From JASHVB01 sp963762885 (GTDB lineage Bacteria > Pseudomonadota > Alphaproteobacteria > Acetobacterales > Acetobacteraceae), in the NCBI GenBank assembly GCA_963762885.1, contig CAVXNH010000034.1, forward strand, positions 131,325 through 195,324: 64,000 nt of DNA, read 5' to 3'. The notes below the pieces were generated by a model. It was not told the DNA's origin. It did not search any database and saw nothing but the letters and a program-made list of their open reading frames with translations. The first letter of the stretch is position 1, and each line of letters opens with the position of its first letter. Position numbers and translations under genes: made by a program. Shown piece by piece: positions 8,269 to 16,141 of the stretch.

Positions 8269-8732
8269 TGCAGATACGCCTCCGGCACCGCCACGCGGCG
8301 CGCTGTTTCCAGCATAGTCGCCCGCAGCGTCTCATTGGGGAAAGGCGCGATGCCGTAGCGGAGTTCGGCCTCGGCGACTTTGCGGCCCTCCAGGTCGATC
8401 TGCGCGGTCACCGAGGCATACATGGCGTTGTCCTGCACCAGGCGCGCCTGCACCTCCAGCTTCTGGCCGGGGGTGACGAAGGAGCGCAGCTTGGCCTCCC
8501 GTACCTGGGCGAGGAACGCCATGCGGGCGAACCGCAGCACCGCCAGCACCAGCCAGCCGCCGGTTTGCGCCATCGTCTCGATCAGCAGGACGCCGGGCAT
8601 CAGCGGATGGCCGGGAAAGTGCCCCTCGAACACCGGGCTATGGTCCGGGACGGTGCATTCGGCGTGGATAACCCGCGCCTCCGGATCAAGCTGGGTGATC
8701 CGGTCCACCATCTGGAAGTATTCGAGGCGCAT
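8265..8732 (-). CDS. fabZXL: 3-hydroxyacyl-ACP dehydratase, FabZXL-type
   Basis: This 155-residue hotdog-fold dehydratase removes water from 3-hydroxyacyl-ACP. The FabZ motif EGHFPGHPLMPGVLLIE is intact, with catalytic His38 and Glu52. It lies 5 bp downstream of acpXL and overlaps the following ketosynthase-like gene by 4 bp, so acpXL-fabZXL-fabF2XL form a tight operon. Its substrate is probably the AcpXL-bound very-long chain, by analogy with rhizobia. Confidence 0.88.
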   Translation of the reverse strand: MRLEYFQMVDRITQLDPEARVIHAECTVPDHSPVFEGHFPGHPLMPGVLLIETMAQTGGWLVLAVLRFARMAFLAQVREAKLRSFVTPGQKLEVQARLVQDNAMYASVTAQIDLEGRKVAEAELRYGIAPFPNETLRATMLETARRVAVPEAYLQ

Positions 8733-8737
8733 TCAGG

Positions 8738-9019
8738 TCAGGCGACCTTGGCCGCGACCAGCTTGTCGATGTTGTCGCACAGGCCGCCGATGACGAAGTA
8801 GGCGTCCGACGAGACTTTCTTCTCGTTGACCTCCTGGGTCCACTGTTCCAGCGGCATCTTGATGCCGAACGCCTTGTCGATGGCGAAGGCGACGTCGAGG
8901 AAATCCAGGCTGTCGATGCCCAGGTCGTTGATGGCATGGCTTTCCGGGGTGATCTTCTCCCGGGGGATATCGCACGTCTCGGAGATGATTCCGGCGACGG
9001 TCTCAAATGTGGACGGCAT
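8738..9019 (-). CDS. acpXL: Very-long-chain acyl carrier protein AcpXL
   Basis: This 93-residue acyl carrier protein is clearly of the AcpXL type. It has the phosphopantetheine site NDLGIDSLDF with Ser37 and the long C-terminal extension IKMPLEQWTQEVNEKKVS...YFV that ordinary AcpP lacks. In Rhizobiales AcpXL carries the 27-hydroxyoctacosanoate-type chain added to lipid A. The start at 9019 fits the family length. It is the first gene of the minus-strand cluster, so the cluster promoter is expected in 9020-9330. The lpxXL acyltransferase that normally ends the cluster is not in this window. Confidence 0.93.
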   Translation of the reverse strand: MPSTFETVAGIISETCDIPREKITPESHAINDLGIDSLDFLDVAFAIDKAFGIKMPLEQWTQEVNEKKVSSDAYFVIGGLCDNIDKLVAAKVA

Positions 9020-9334
9020 GTGTCCGTGGCCCCTGTTCCAACGCGGGGGCACTATCATCGCAATGGCCCGGGCCGCAAGGGGCGGGGGCCAATCGGGCGA
9101 AGGAAGGAAGGCCAGGGCGCTGCCCCCGGCCCTCGCCAGGGCAGGCTCTGGACCCGTCAGGGGGCACAGCCTCCGTTGGGACCCCCAGCCCCCGGCTCAA
9201 GCACCCTGGCGTAGGCGCCGGCGGCGCCTTTGCAATCCATCCGTTTGGAGCCGCCGGGACCGCCCGAAAGGGTTGCAAAACCACCCATATCCAGCCATCG
9301 TACGTCGCGGGCTGGTCCGCAGGAGGCTGCCTCC
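9020..9334. other. Intergenic region with degenerate dispersed repeat
   Basis: This gap between divergent genes should hold the acpXL promoter (minus) and a promoter for the gene at 9335. Positions 9101-9190 form a GC-rich element (AAGGCCAGGGCGCTGCCC core). A related element occurs in reverse orientation at 62876-62965. No gene is supported here. Confidence 0.55.
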
Positions 9335-9691
9335 GTGAGCGCCAAGGTCGAACGGGGTTATTTTGGTCTGGGCACCGGCCAGCCCGAACAAGTCGTGAAA
9401 GTCTCCAGCACGCACGACTTTACGTTGACGATTTGGGCGCGGAACGTGGAGACCACACCCGGCGGCGTCCAATTGCTCACGCCGCCGAGTCAATTCCGCG
9501 GGGCGTCATCGACCGGTCCCATAGACGGTCTCGTGCTGGACGTTCCCGCGCAGACGGGGGTGAGCTTCAGTTGCATCGGCGGTCGCGGGGGCGAGGTCTT
9601 CCAGGTCTCGAGCGCGGGCGGCGGGCAAATCGCGGTGTTCCTGACGGTCGCAACGCTGCATGGAGCGACGGTCAGCATGACCGCTTCGTAA
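9335..9691 (+). CDS. Hypothetical small beta-rich protein
   Basis: This 118-residue protein is not recognised. The GTG start at 9335 is chosen because an AGGAGG site lies eight bases upstream; earlier in-frame codons look non-coding. The sequence is beta-rich and Gly/Ser/Thr-rich with one Cys (SFSCIGGRGGEVF). It has no signal peptide or membrane helix and ends at VSMTAS. It stands alone between two divergent or convergent operons. Confidence 0.5.
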   Translation: MSAKVERGYFGLGTGQPEQVVKVSSTHDFTLTIWARNVETTPGGVQLLTPPSQFRGASSTGPIDGLVLDVPAQTGVSFSCIGGRGGEVFQVSSAGGGQIAVFLTVATLHGATVSMTAS

Positions 9692-9830
9692 CGCGGGGCT
9701 TTTGTCATCGACGACGCCGGTGGTGCGCAACCGCGCGCAGAGGCGGAACGTGCGGTGTGAACGGGTCAGCAGGCCATCCTGCAAGGCCCAGCATGATAGT
9801 TCGAGCGATTCCCGTTCGTGCCCGCCCCGC

Positions 9831-12815
9831 TCACGCCCAGTGCTCGGGAAAGATCGAAAAAATCCCCCGCGGATCGAAGCGCGATCTGACGGAGTCGAAC
9901 GCCGCCCAGGACGGATAGGCCCGCTCCATATAGTCAACGCCAAGGCGACGGTGGAACTTGCCCCAATGCGGCCGGGCGTCGAGATCCCGCATGGTGTCCT
10001 CGAAATTACTGAACACCTCGTACTTGAGGTGGTCGTCCACCACCCACCAGATGTTAAACAGAACACTGTCCTGACCGGCGTTGGGCCCGAGCAAAGACCC
10101 GTCGCTGGCTTTGAGGAATTTCAGTTCGACGATCAGCTTCCGGTGCTTCTGCGCAAATTCGGAGGCCCGGATACGTTCGATCGCAGTTTCGATCCGTGAC
10201 AGTGCGACGCCGTACTGCATGCTCATCCAGACGCGGCGTGCGTTGCCCTCGGTCACCATCAGCGACGCCGGTGGCGGTGGCGACTTGCGCAGCGACTGCC
10301 AGGACCCGGTGTCGCCGATGACGTAGGGATGCAGCCCTTCTTCTTGCGCCGGCCGGGCCTCGAGACATTCGATCAGCATGGTGTCGTCGCCAAGTGTCCA
10401 ATGCCCCCAGACATGCTCGTAGCGGGACAAGATCGCCATCCGCTGCGCCAGGAATGCCGGCAGGCTCATGCGCGTCTCCGACAGCCGCACCCAGGGCATC
10501 CGGATGGTTTCGAGCTCCAGCTCAACGATGACGCCGAGCATGCCCACAGCCACGCGGGCCGCCCGGAGTTCATCGGGCGGCGAGTCGGGACCGAGTTCGA
10601 TCACCTGTCCCGAGGCAACGGCGATCTTCATCGCCACGACGAAGTCGGAGACAGTGCCCCACAGCGCACTGGTGCCATGCGTTGCGGAGGCGACAGCCCC
10701 ACCGATGGTGACATTCGGATTGAACGGCAGCGACGGTAGCGAGAGCCCCTGCGCTGCCAGGGCACGGGTCAAATCCCCAAGGCGAACGCCCGCCTCGACG
10801 GAGACTGTCCCGCGCGTCCTATCCACGCCGTGGATGCGATTCAGTCCGCGCACACTCAGACTCACACCCGGGGTCATCAGTTCGGACCCCCATGAGTTGG
10901 CGGCGCCGATCGGTCGGACACGCAGCCCGGCCGAGACCGCCTGCGTGACGGCACTGCTGACCTCGGAGATCGAACGGCAGTCGAGCTTCTGCTTCGGCCT
11001 GAACACCCAGATGCCGTTGAAGCTGGCGATCTTCTGGCTGATTCCGTGCAACGCCGGATACAGGGACGGCACGGCAACCTGTTTGCCGGTCCGGCCGGAC
11101 TCCAGCATCGCTTCGATCACCGCTACATCGCGCAGCGCTTCCGCGGGAGAGCTGCGCGATGGCGCGCTGTGCCGGAACGACTGAAGGCAGTGCGCGATGG
11201 TCTGATACACGCCGCCCTGGACCCAGGGGTCGTCGGGTACTCTGAGGAATTCCTCCCGCGCTTCATCGCGAAGCCGAATAACGTTGCTGAACAGGTTGAC
11301 GTGCAGCGAGCCCTTCGAACCGACCAGTGTCAGGGTCGCTGGCCGGCCATCCTGCGTTGACGCCGCAAACGACAGTTGGAAGCTGCCCTCTGCCCCGTTC
11401 GCGAATGTCATCACTGCCGTCACGCTGTCGGCCGGCGGCAGATGCGGCCGGCGCAGGCTGACGGTCGCGCTGACGCGATCGATCTCGCCGACCAACTGGC
11501 GCAGCAATGCAACGAAATGGACGCCGCTATCCAGCAGGTGACCGCCGGGATAGTCGGGCGAGCCGCGCCATCCCAGGTAAAAGCTCGGCGAAGAGTTCGT
11601 GATAAACTCGAAATCGGCCAGGTAAACACTGCCGATCCGGCCACTGCGTACGATTTGCTCCAGAACCCTGGTCGTGTTCTTGAACCGCCAGTTCTCCGAA
11701 ACGGCCCAGAACGGCGGGTCGCCCAACCGGCCATGGTCATCGAACAGGTCCATGCACGCCGCGACACTGGGTGCGCAAGGCTTTTCGCTGATGACGTGCT
11801 TTCCTGCCCGCAGCGACGCACGGATCGCCTGCGGCATCGTCCCGATCGGCAGCACCAGGTCGACGATATCGATGTCCGGGTCCGCCAGAAGGGCCTCGAG
11901 TTGCCGATAGGTTTTCAGCGTCCGCAAGCCGAACCGTGCGCCCGCGCGTGCCAGCGATTCCTCCGATCGGCTGCACAGGGCGACGACCTCCACCAGGCCG
12001 TTACGCTCCAACTGCTGCAGCGCCGGAATATGCGACTCGCAGGCAAACCAGCCACACCCGACCAAAGCCAGCCGCGGACGCTGGTTGCCCGCGAAGCCAT
12101 ATTCGCCGGCTGGCGGAACGTCCTCATAAATCTGGATCGGCCCTGGCTGGGAAGCACTTTCGGAGGCGGCGCCTTTCGTGGCGAGCGGCTCCTTGTTGAA
12201 GACCAGGCAGACCTGGTTCCAGTGGCAGGGTGAAAGGTCCAATTCCGCGGCCGAGCCGATCAGCTTGTCGATGAACTCACTTTCGCCACCAACACCGCGC
12301 CAGTCCCAAATCGGCGATTTGGCCTCGAAGATCAGCCGCAACTCAAACGCGAACCCGCCCCTCGAAACCGGGTACTTCCGCTCCGCCCAACCACTGTCCC
12401 AGCGTGTCAACTGGCCGTTCGCGACGATCGGCCGTTCAACACCATTCGGCCCGAGATTGCCGATCGGGACGATCCCGACCTTGGACACCTTGCGCAACTC
12501 GCCGGCCAATTCAGGGTGCACCAGATTATCGTCTTCAAGACTATAGACAATGCCGTCGAGGCGTTGGTCACGGATATACTCCAACGCCAGGTTGCGTTGT
12601 GCCCCGCCTTCGTCGCGCGTTGGGCCGATGTGCAGGTAGCGGCTGTTCCAGCCCTCAAGCAGAACGGACAATTCCGGATCGGGAAGGTCGCCATCCTCGA
12701 CGACGATCCAATGAAAGTGCTCGATCTGCGAAATCAGCGTTCGAATATGACGGCGAAAGAAGTCGAGCCGGCCCGGCCGCCGATACGTACAGGTGACGAA
12801 GATCAAGTCGCGCAT
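9831..12815 (-). CDS. GT43-type glycosyltransferase / Gfo-Idh-MocA dehydrogenase / FAD sugar-lactone oxidase fusion
   Basis: This 994-residue protein joins three enzymes in one frame. Residues 1-210 resemble GT43 beta-1,3-glucuronyltransferases: IFVTCTYRRPGR start, HWIVVEDG, a metal-binding EDDN motif at 94-97, and the GFAFELRLI segment. Residues 248-590 are a Gfo/Idh/MocA NAD(P)-dependent dehydrogenase with a GCGWFACESH nucleotide loop and the EKP motif at 344-346. Residues 600-994 are a VAO-type flavoprotein of the arabinono/gulono-lactone oxidase group: RPIGAANSWG, ATHGTS at 711-716 and the C-terminal HWGK at 950-953. Linkers are short (about 210-247 and 590-600). The start at 12815 is where GT43 similarity begins. 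A role in making or oxidising a uronic-acid-type sugar is inference. Confidence 0.85.
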   Translation of the reverse strand: MRDLIFVTCTYRRPGRLDFFRRHIRTLISQIEHFHWIVVEDGDLPDPELSVLLEGWNSRYLHIGPTRDEGGAQRNLALEYIRDQRLDGIVYSLEDDNLVHPELAGELRKVSKVGIVPIGNLGPNGVERPIVANGQLTRWDSGWAERKYPVSRGGFAFELRLIFEAKSPIWDWRGVGGESEFIDKLIGSAAELDLSPCHWNQVCLVFNKEPLATKGAASESASQPGPIQIYEDVPPAGEYGFAGNQRPRLALVGCGWFACESHIPALQQLERNGLVEVVALCSRSEESLARAGARFGLRTLKTYRQLEALLADPDIDIVDLVLPIGTMPQAIRASLRAGKHVISEKPCAPSVAACMDLFDDHGRLGDPPFWAVSENWRFKNTTRVLEQIVRSGRIGSVYLADFEFITNSSPSFYLGWRGSPDYPGGHLLDSGVHFVALLRQLVGEIDRVSATVSLRRPHLPPADSVTAVMTFANGAEGSFQLSFAASTQDGRPATLTLVGSKGSLHVNLFSNVIRLRDEAREEFLRVPDDPWVQGGVYQTIAHCLQSFRHSAPSRSSPAEALRDVAVIEAMLESGRTGKQVAVPSLYPALHGISQKIASFNGIWVFRPKQKLDCRSISEVSSAVTQAVSAGLRVRPIGAANSWGSELMTPGVSLSVRGLNRIHGVDRTRGTVSVEAGVRLGDLTRALAAQGLSLPSLPFNPNVTIGGAVASATHGTSALWGTVSDFVVAMKIAVASGQVIELGPDSPPDELRAARVAVGMLGVIVELELETIRMPWVRLSETRMSLPAFLAQRMAILSRYEHVWGHWTLGDDTMLIECLEARPAQEEGLHPYVIGDTGSWQSLRKSPPPPASLMVTEGNARRVWMSMQYGVALSRIETAIERIRASEFAQKHRKLIVELKFLKASDGSLLGPNAGQDSVLFNIWWVVDDHLKYEVFSNFEDTMRDLDARPHWGKFHRRLGVDYMERAYPSWAAFDSVRSRFDPRGIFSIFPEHWA

Positions 12816-13043
12816 CGAACCACCACGCTCGGGTGGGAATTCAGGACCATGAGCGTCACCGTCCGCCTCCGGGAAACCGGGGCGAACCCTACGCTGCTTT
12901 CCGTTCAGGTTGAAATTCCCGGCGGCGGCGCGCTCGGCGTTCGGTGGCGCGCAGGTGTCGCGCGCCAGGGCCGTATCGCCCCCGTATCGGGACCCTGCTT
13001 CGTGAGACAATCCTTATTGCACCAGGTCCCGGGACAGCCGGGA

Positions 13044-13319
13044 TCAGGTCTTCGGAGCGAATAGCTGGCACCAGCCGTTCGGGCTGATGCTTCCCTGAAC
13101 GAATTTGCACCCGTTCGGTTGCTGGAAGTTGAAGCAAACGCCGCAACGCTGCTCGCCCTTCGGCGTGCCCTGATAACTGGCGTCCGCCTGAGTCAGCTTC
13201 TGCTGCGCCGAAGCTTGCGAGACTGCCGCGGCAGCCGCCGCCACGCCGAGCGCAAGCGCCGTGCGAGTGAGCACCATGCGTCGCGACATCACTTCACAAT
13301 CGGTCCGGGCGTTACTCAT
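13044..13319 (-). CDS. High-potential iron-sulfur protein (HiPIP)
   Basis: This 91-residue periplasmic electron carrier has four cysteines in the HiPIP pattern: C59-x2-C62-x8-C71-x12-C84, binding one [4Fe-4S] cluster. A twin-arginine signal (SRRMVLTRTALALG) directs folded export through Tat. A GGGAGG site precedes the ATG at 13319. It is 31 bp downstream of the cytochrome P460-family gene on the same strand, so the two are probably co-transcribed and may exchange electrons. HiPIPs are typical of phototrophic and some chemotrophic proteobacteria. Confidence 0.92.
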   Translation of the reverse strand: MSNARTDCEVMSRRMVLTRTALALGVAAAAAAVSQASAQQKLTQADASYQGTPKGEQRCGVCFNFQQPNGCKFVQGSISPNGWCQLFAPKT

Positions 13320-13350
13320 GACTGCCTCCCATCACGCCTCATATCCCTGC

Positions 13351-13920
13351 TCAACGCGACCCATAGGATGTAAAAACGTAGTCCTTTGCCTTGACGATCG
13401 TATGGCACGCGAGGCCGCAATTGTGGCCGCTTCCCATCGGGGCGAACGTGTTCGACGCGTTATCGAAGTTGAACTGCGCGTATCCCCAGCCGCCGGTATC
13501 CGCGAAGCGCTTGCTGTCCCTCGCCATGAAATCGATGTTGTCCAGGGTGCCCGGCACTGTCGTAGGAGCAGGAGCCTCTGTGCTCTGCTTGGTGTTCCAA
13601 TGGATCTTCGCCATCTTGGAGCCGTCGGGGAAATGCTTGCCGGGGCCGTACGCGCCGGCCTTGTACGCTTCGATCATCTCGGGATTGGCGAGGATCACTT
13701 CGATCGTGCCTCCGGTCTGACTGACAGCGACGGTTGCCCAGTCCTCGAATCCCCTGAACTCGGAGAACGCCAGCCCATCCGGCACTTTCAAACTGTACTT
13801 GTCCTGCGCGGAAATGGCTCCGCCACACCACACGGCGAGCACCGCGGCGATGGCCGCACTTGTCACGGCAAACCTGGCCAGAACGCCGCGTCGGTTCGGC
13901 AGCGACGGCATCCCGGACAT
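13351..13920 (-). CDS. Cytochrome P460-family protein
   Basis: This 189-residue exported protein has an N-terminal signal (ARFAVTSAAIAAVLAVWCGGAISAQ) and a cytochrome P460-family domain with GGTIEVILANPEMIEAY, HFPDGSKMAKIHW and MARDSKRFADTGGWGYAQF. The family uses c-type hemes and includes hydroxylamine-oxidising P460. The heme-type motif near the C-terminus reads C168-GLA-C172-H, that is CxxxCH rather than CxxCH. The start at 13920 has a GAGGAGA site. It is likely co-expressed with the downstream HiPIP. Hydroxylamine oxidation is possible but not shown. Confidence 0.85.
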   Translation of the reverse strand: MSGMPSLPNRRGVLARFAVTSAAIAAVLAVWCGGAISAQDKYSLKVPDGLAFSEFRGFEDWATVAVSQTGGTIEVILANPEMIEAYKAGAYGPGKHFPDGSKMAKIHWNTKQSTEAPAPTTVPGTLDNIDFMARDSKRFADTGGWGYAQFNFDNASNTFAPMGSGHNCGLACHTIVKAKDYVFTSYGSR

Positions 13921-14230
13921 GATAGTTCTCCTCGATCGGGTGAGCGGCACGCCGGGTGGAACTCGTCAGCGTCACGTTACTGTCCGTTAAGGTGTTTCTT
14001 GCGACCACGACCTTATTGTCTAATACTGCTGCGCGTTATCGGTCGCACGGGTGATACGGGCAGGACCTCGGACAGCCACCAGTATCGGCCACTCTGCCCG
14101 GAGCGACGGACAACGTTGGACAGCGGCGCAATCACGCTCGGGCCGGGAATGCCGACCCGGCTGCTTTGCCCGGTGCTGGTGCGGCACGTCTCGACTTGCT
14201 TTTGCTGTGCGATTCGCGTAGTCATATCGA
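13921..14230. other. Intergenic region without a supported gene
   Basis: These 310 bp separate the minus-strand P460/HiPIP pair from the plus-strand gene at 14231. The region should hold divergent promoters. I see no convincing ORF, repeat or structured RNA in it. Confidence 0.4.
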
Positions 14231-14482
14231 GTGTGGCAGCGCGATCAGATCGACTTCCGGCTGCGCGAGGAACTGCGTGCCGGAGACCTCGTCACGCTGG
14301 AGGTGCTGACACCGGCCGGGACCATCGTAATGATGGGAGAGCCGGAGGACGTAGGCCGCACGCTGCTTGTCCGCGGTGTCCATATCCATTCGGAGCCCTT
14401 GCACGAGGTCGGGACGGCCAATCTGGGCGTGATTGCCCAGGCCCTTATGCAGAGGTACAGACTATGCCGAGATCGTCATTAA
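14231..14482 (+). CDS. Hypothetical protein paired with XRE regulator
   Basis: This 83-residue GTG-started protein (MWQRDQIDFRLREELRAGD...) is not recognised. It is acidic, mixed alpha/beta, with no export signal. Its end overlaps the following XRE gene. One base less near 14458 would extend it in the sequence QRY-DYAEIVIKGARRE..., which looks protein-like, so the C-terminus given here may be an indel artefact. The two-gene layout (small protein then XRE repressor) is like a toxin-antitoxin or self-regulated pair, but no toxin family is evident. Confidence 0.45.
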   Translation: MWQRDQIDFRLREELRAGDLVTLEVLTPAGTIVMMGEPEDVGRTLLVRGVHIHSEPLHEVGTANLGVIAQALMQRYRLCRDRH

Positions 14483-14994
14483 GGGAGCGCGTCGGGAGAG
14501 CGGGCTCCGTGCGGGGCAGTTCCCCCGTGAAATCCGGTACCGCCGTCGCCCTGAACCTGCGGCCTGATCGAGACAGGCTCGGTCCGGTCGCCACAATCCC
14601 GGCAATCGAAGCGCTGGTGAAACGGCATCTGCCGCTGCTGCGGGCTAAACGCGCGATCGAGGCGATGCTCGACGATGGCGCCGTGTTCGTCGAACTGCCG
14701 CGTGTCGAGGACGTGCAGGCGTTGGCCGGGGAGTTGCGAGCGGCCGGTGTAGCGGCACGGCCGTCGATTGTGCGAGCTTCAGCCGGCGGGCAGGTCGATG
14801 CGGTCGATGTCGCCGCGCTGCGCCGGCGGCTGGGCATGACGCAAGAGCAATTCGCCCGGGTGTTTCAGATCGCTCTGCCGATGGTGCGGAATTGGGAGCA
14901 GGGGCGGAACAAGCCGGATGGCGTGGCGACGGTGATGCTGCGGATGATTGAGGCGCATCCGAAGGAGGTCGAGGAATTGCTGTGGGGTGGGTGA
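14464..14994 (+). CDS. XRE-family DNA-binding protein
   Basis: The protein is up to 176 residues; the first 30 are low-complexity and the true start may be further in. The C-terminal half is a helix-turn-helix: DVAALRRRLGMTQEQFARVF, then IALPMVRNWEQGRNKPDG, then a leucine-rich tail. This is the architecture of HigA/YiaG-like regulators. The middle (FVELPRVEDVQALAGELRAAGV) is a small alpha/beta segment. A perfect 18-bp palindrome lies nine bases after its stop codon. Confidence 0.7.
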   Translation: MPRSSLRERVGRAGSVRGSSPVKSGTAVALNLRPDRDRLGPVATIPAIEALVKRHLPLLRAKRAIEAMLDDGAVFVELPRVEDVQALAGELRAAGVAARPSIVRASAGGQVDAVDVAALRRRLGMTQEQFARVFQIALPMVRNWEQGRNKPDGVATVMLRMIEAHPKEVEELLWGG

Positions 14995-15002
14995 CCGGGT
15001 GC

Positions 15003-15020
15003 GAGACGAATATTCGTCTC
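15003..15020. other. Perfect 18-bp palindrome
   Basis: GAGACGAATATTCGTCTC is fully self-complementary and has no spacer. It sits just downstream of the XRE gene and about 200 bp before the next gene. A dimeric regulator could bind here. It lacks a U-tract, so a standard terminator is less likely. Confidence 0.5.
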
Positions 15021-15225
15021 AAAGAAGCCGCCGATCAGGACGTCCATCCGCGTGACATCGGCGCGTAACGTTTTGTCGCTATCTTTGGTACGGAGCGATC
15101 CGTAAACCATTGAGCGACATGAGGACGAATTTAACGCTCCGGATCACCAACACGAGCCCTCGAACCTGGACAAGCCAGTTCACCGGAAACGGCTCTCGCC
15201 GGCAAGCACCTGCTGCATTTCCAAG

Positions 15226-15909
15226 ATGAAAAAATCATTGATCCTGTTCTGCATGGCGCCCGCCATCGGTGCGGTCGTGTGGCATTACCGGACTACCGTC
15301 GTTGCCTATCGCCTGACACTCGAAGTGCGGGTGAATGGCCAAACTTACGTCGGCTCGGGTGTCGTGGCCACGGACTGGTCGCGCAATTCCAATCCGCTTG
15401 CAACAGGTGAATGGGCCAGCGTCGATCGCGGCGAGGCGGTCGCGGTCGACCTCGGCCATAATGGGCTGATCTCCCTTACGCTGCAGGGACCATACCTCCA
15501 ATGGCAGTTACCAATGGTGGTATACGGAGACAAAGCACAAGGCGAGGATATCGGTGCTTATATTCATAGACTGAAGAATCCAAGAACCCCGCGCGAAATC
15601 CCCCATACTGCGCTGCCCCTGCTGGTGCGCTTCCGCGACATCAGCCGGCCGAGTACGATCGAATGCGTCGATCCCGACAAGATGGCGGCCTCGTTCCCGC
15701 CGGGAACGTCGGTGGCCCTGGTCCATGCGACGATCGCGATTGTCGACGAGTCCGTGACGAACGGAGTGATCGAAAAGCTATTACCGTGGTTGGCGCTGCC
15801 GAGACTTGAAATGGACCACCTCCTGGCTGGCCCGGTCTGGCAATGGCAGGCCCACTGGGGGCAAAAGCGGTGCCTACTACTGCCCAGTTTTCTTGAGGCG
15901 ACCAAATGA
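15226..15909 (+). CDS. Hypothetical membrane-anchored or exported protein
   Basis: This 227-residue protein begins with KKSLILFCMAPAIGAVVWHY, a signal or membrane-anchor helix. A beta-rich domain follows, with conserved-looking patterns (RLTLEVRVNGQTYVGSGVV, LPLLVRFRDISRPSTIECVDP). No catalytic family is recognised. Its base composition is less GC-rich than that of its neighbours, which suggests it may have been acquired. It ends about 230 bp before the IlvD-family gene. Confidence 0.6.
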   Translation: MKKSLILFCMAPAIGAVVWHYRTTVVAYRLTLEVRVNGQTYVGSGVVATDWSRNSNPLATGEWASVDRGEAVAVDLGHNGLISLTLQGPYLQWQLPMVVYGDKAQGEDIGAYIHRLKNPRTPREIPHTALPLLVRFRDISRPSTIECVDPDKMAASFPPGTSVALVHATIAIVDESVTNGVIEKLLPWLALPRLEMDHLLAGPVWQWQAHWGQKRCLLLPSFLEATK

Positions 15910-16141
15910 CATCGATCTCCTCGACCCGATATCTGCGTCGCCTTGCTCCGCATTCCGACGCACCGCCGGGCTAAAAGGTGGCCTCCGCCACCTCGCCGGC
16001 ATGAAGGAGACGGAGTCGTTTTGTCCGTGCGACGCGGCCAGCCCGCGTGTCACCCGCGCGGTTCCTATGTGCACTGGCGTTGACTCACGGCCACCCGCCT
16101 CACACCCTCCGCCCTGCTCATTCAACGGGAGGAACCGAACC

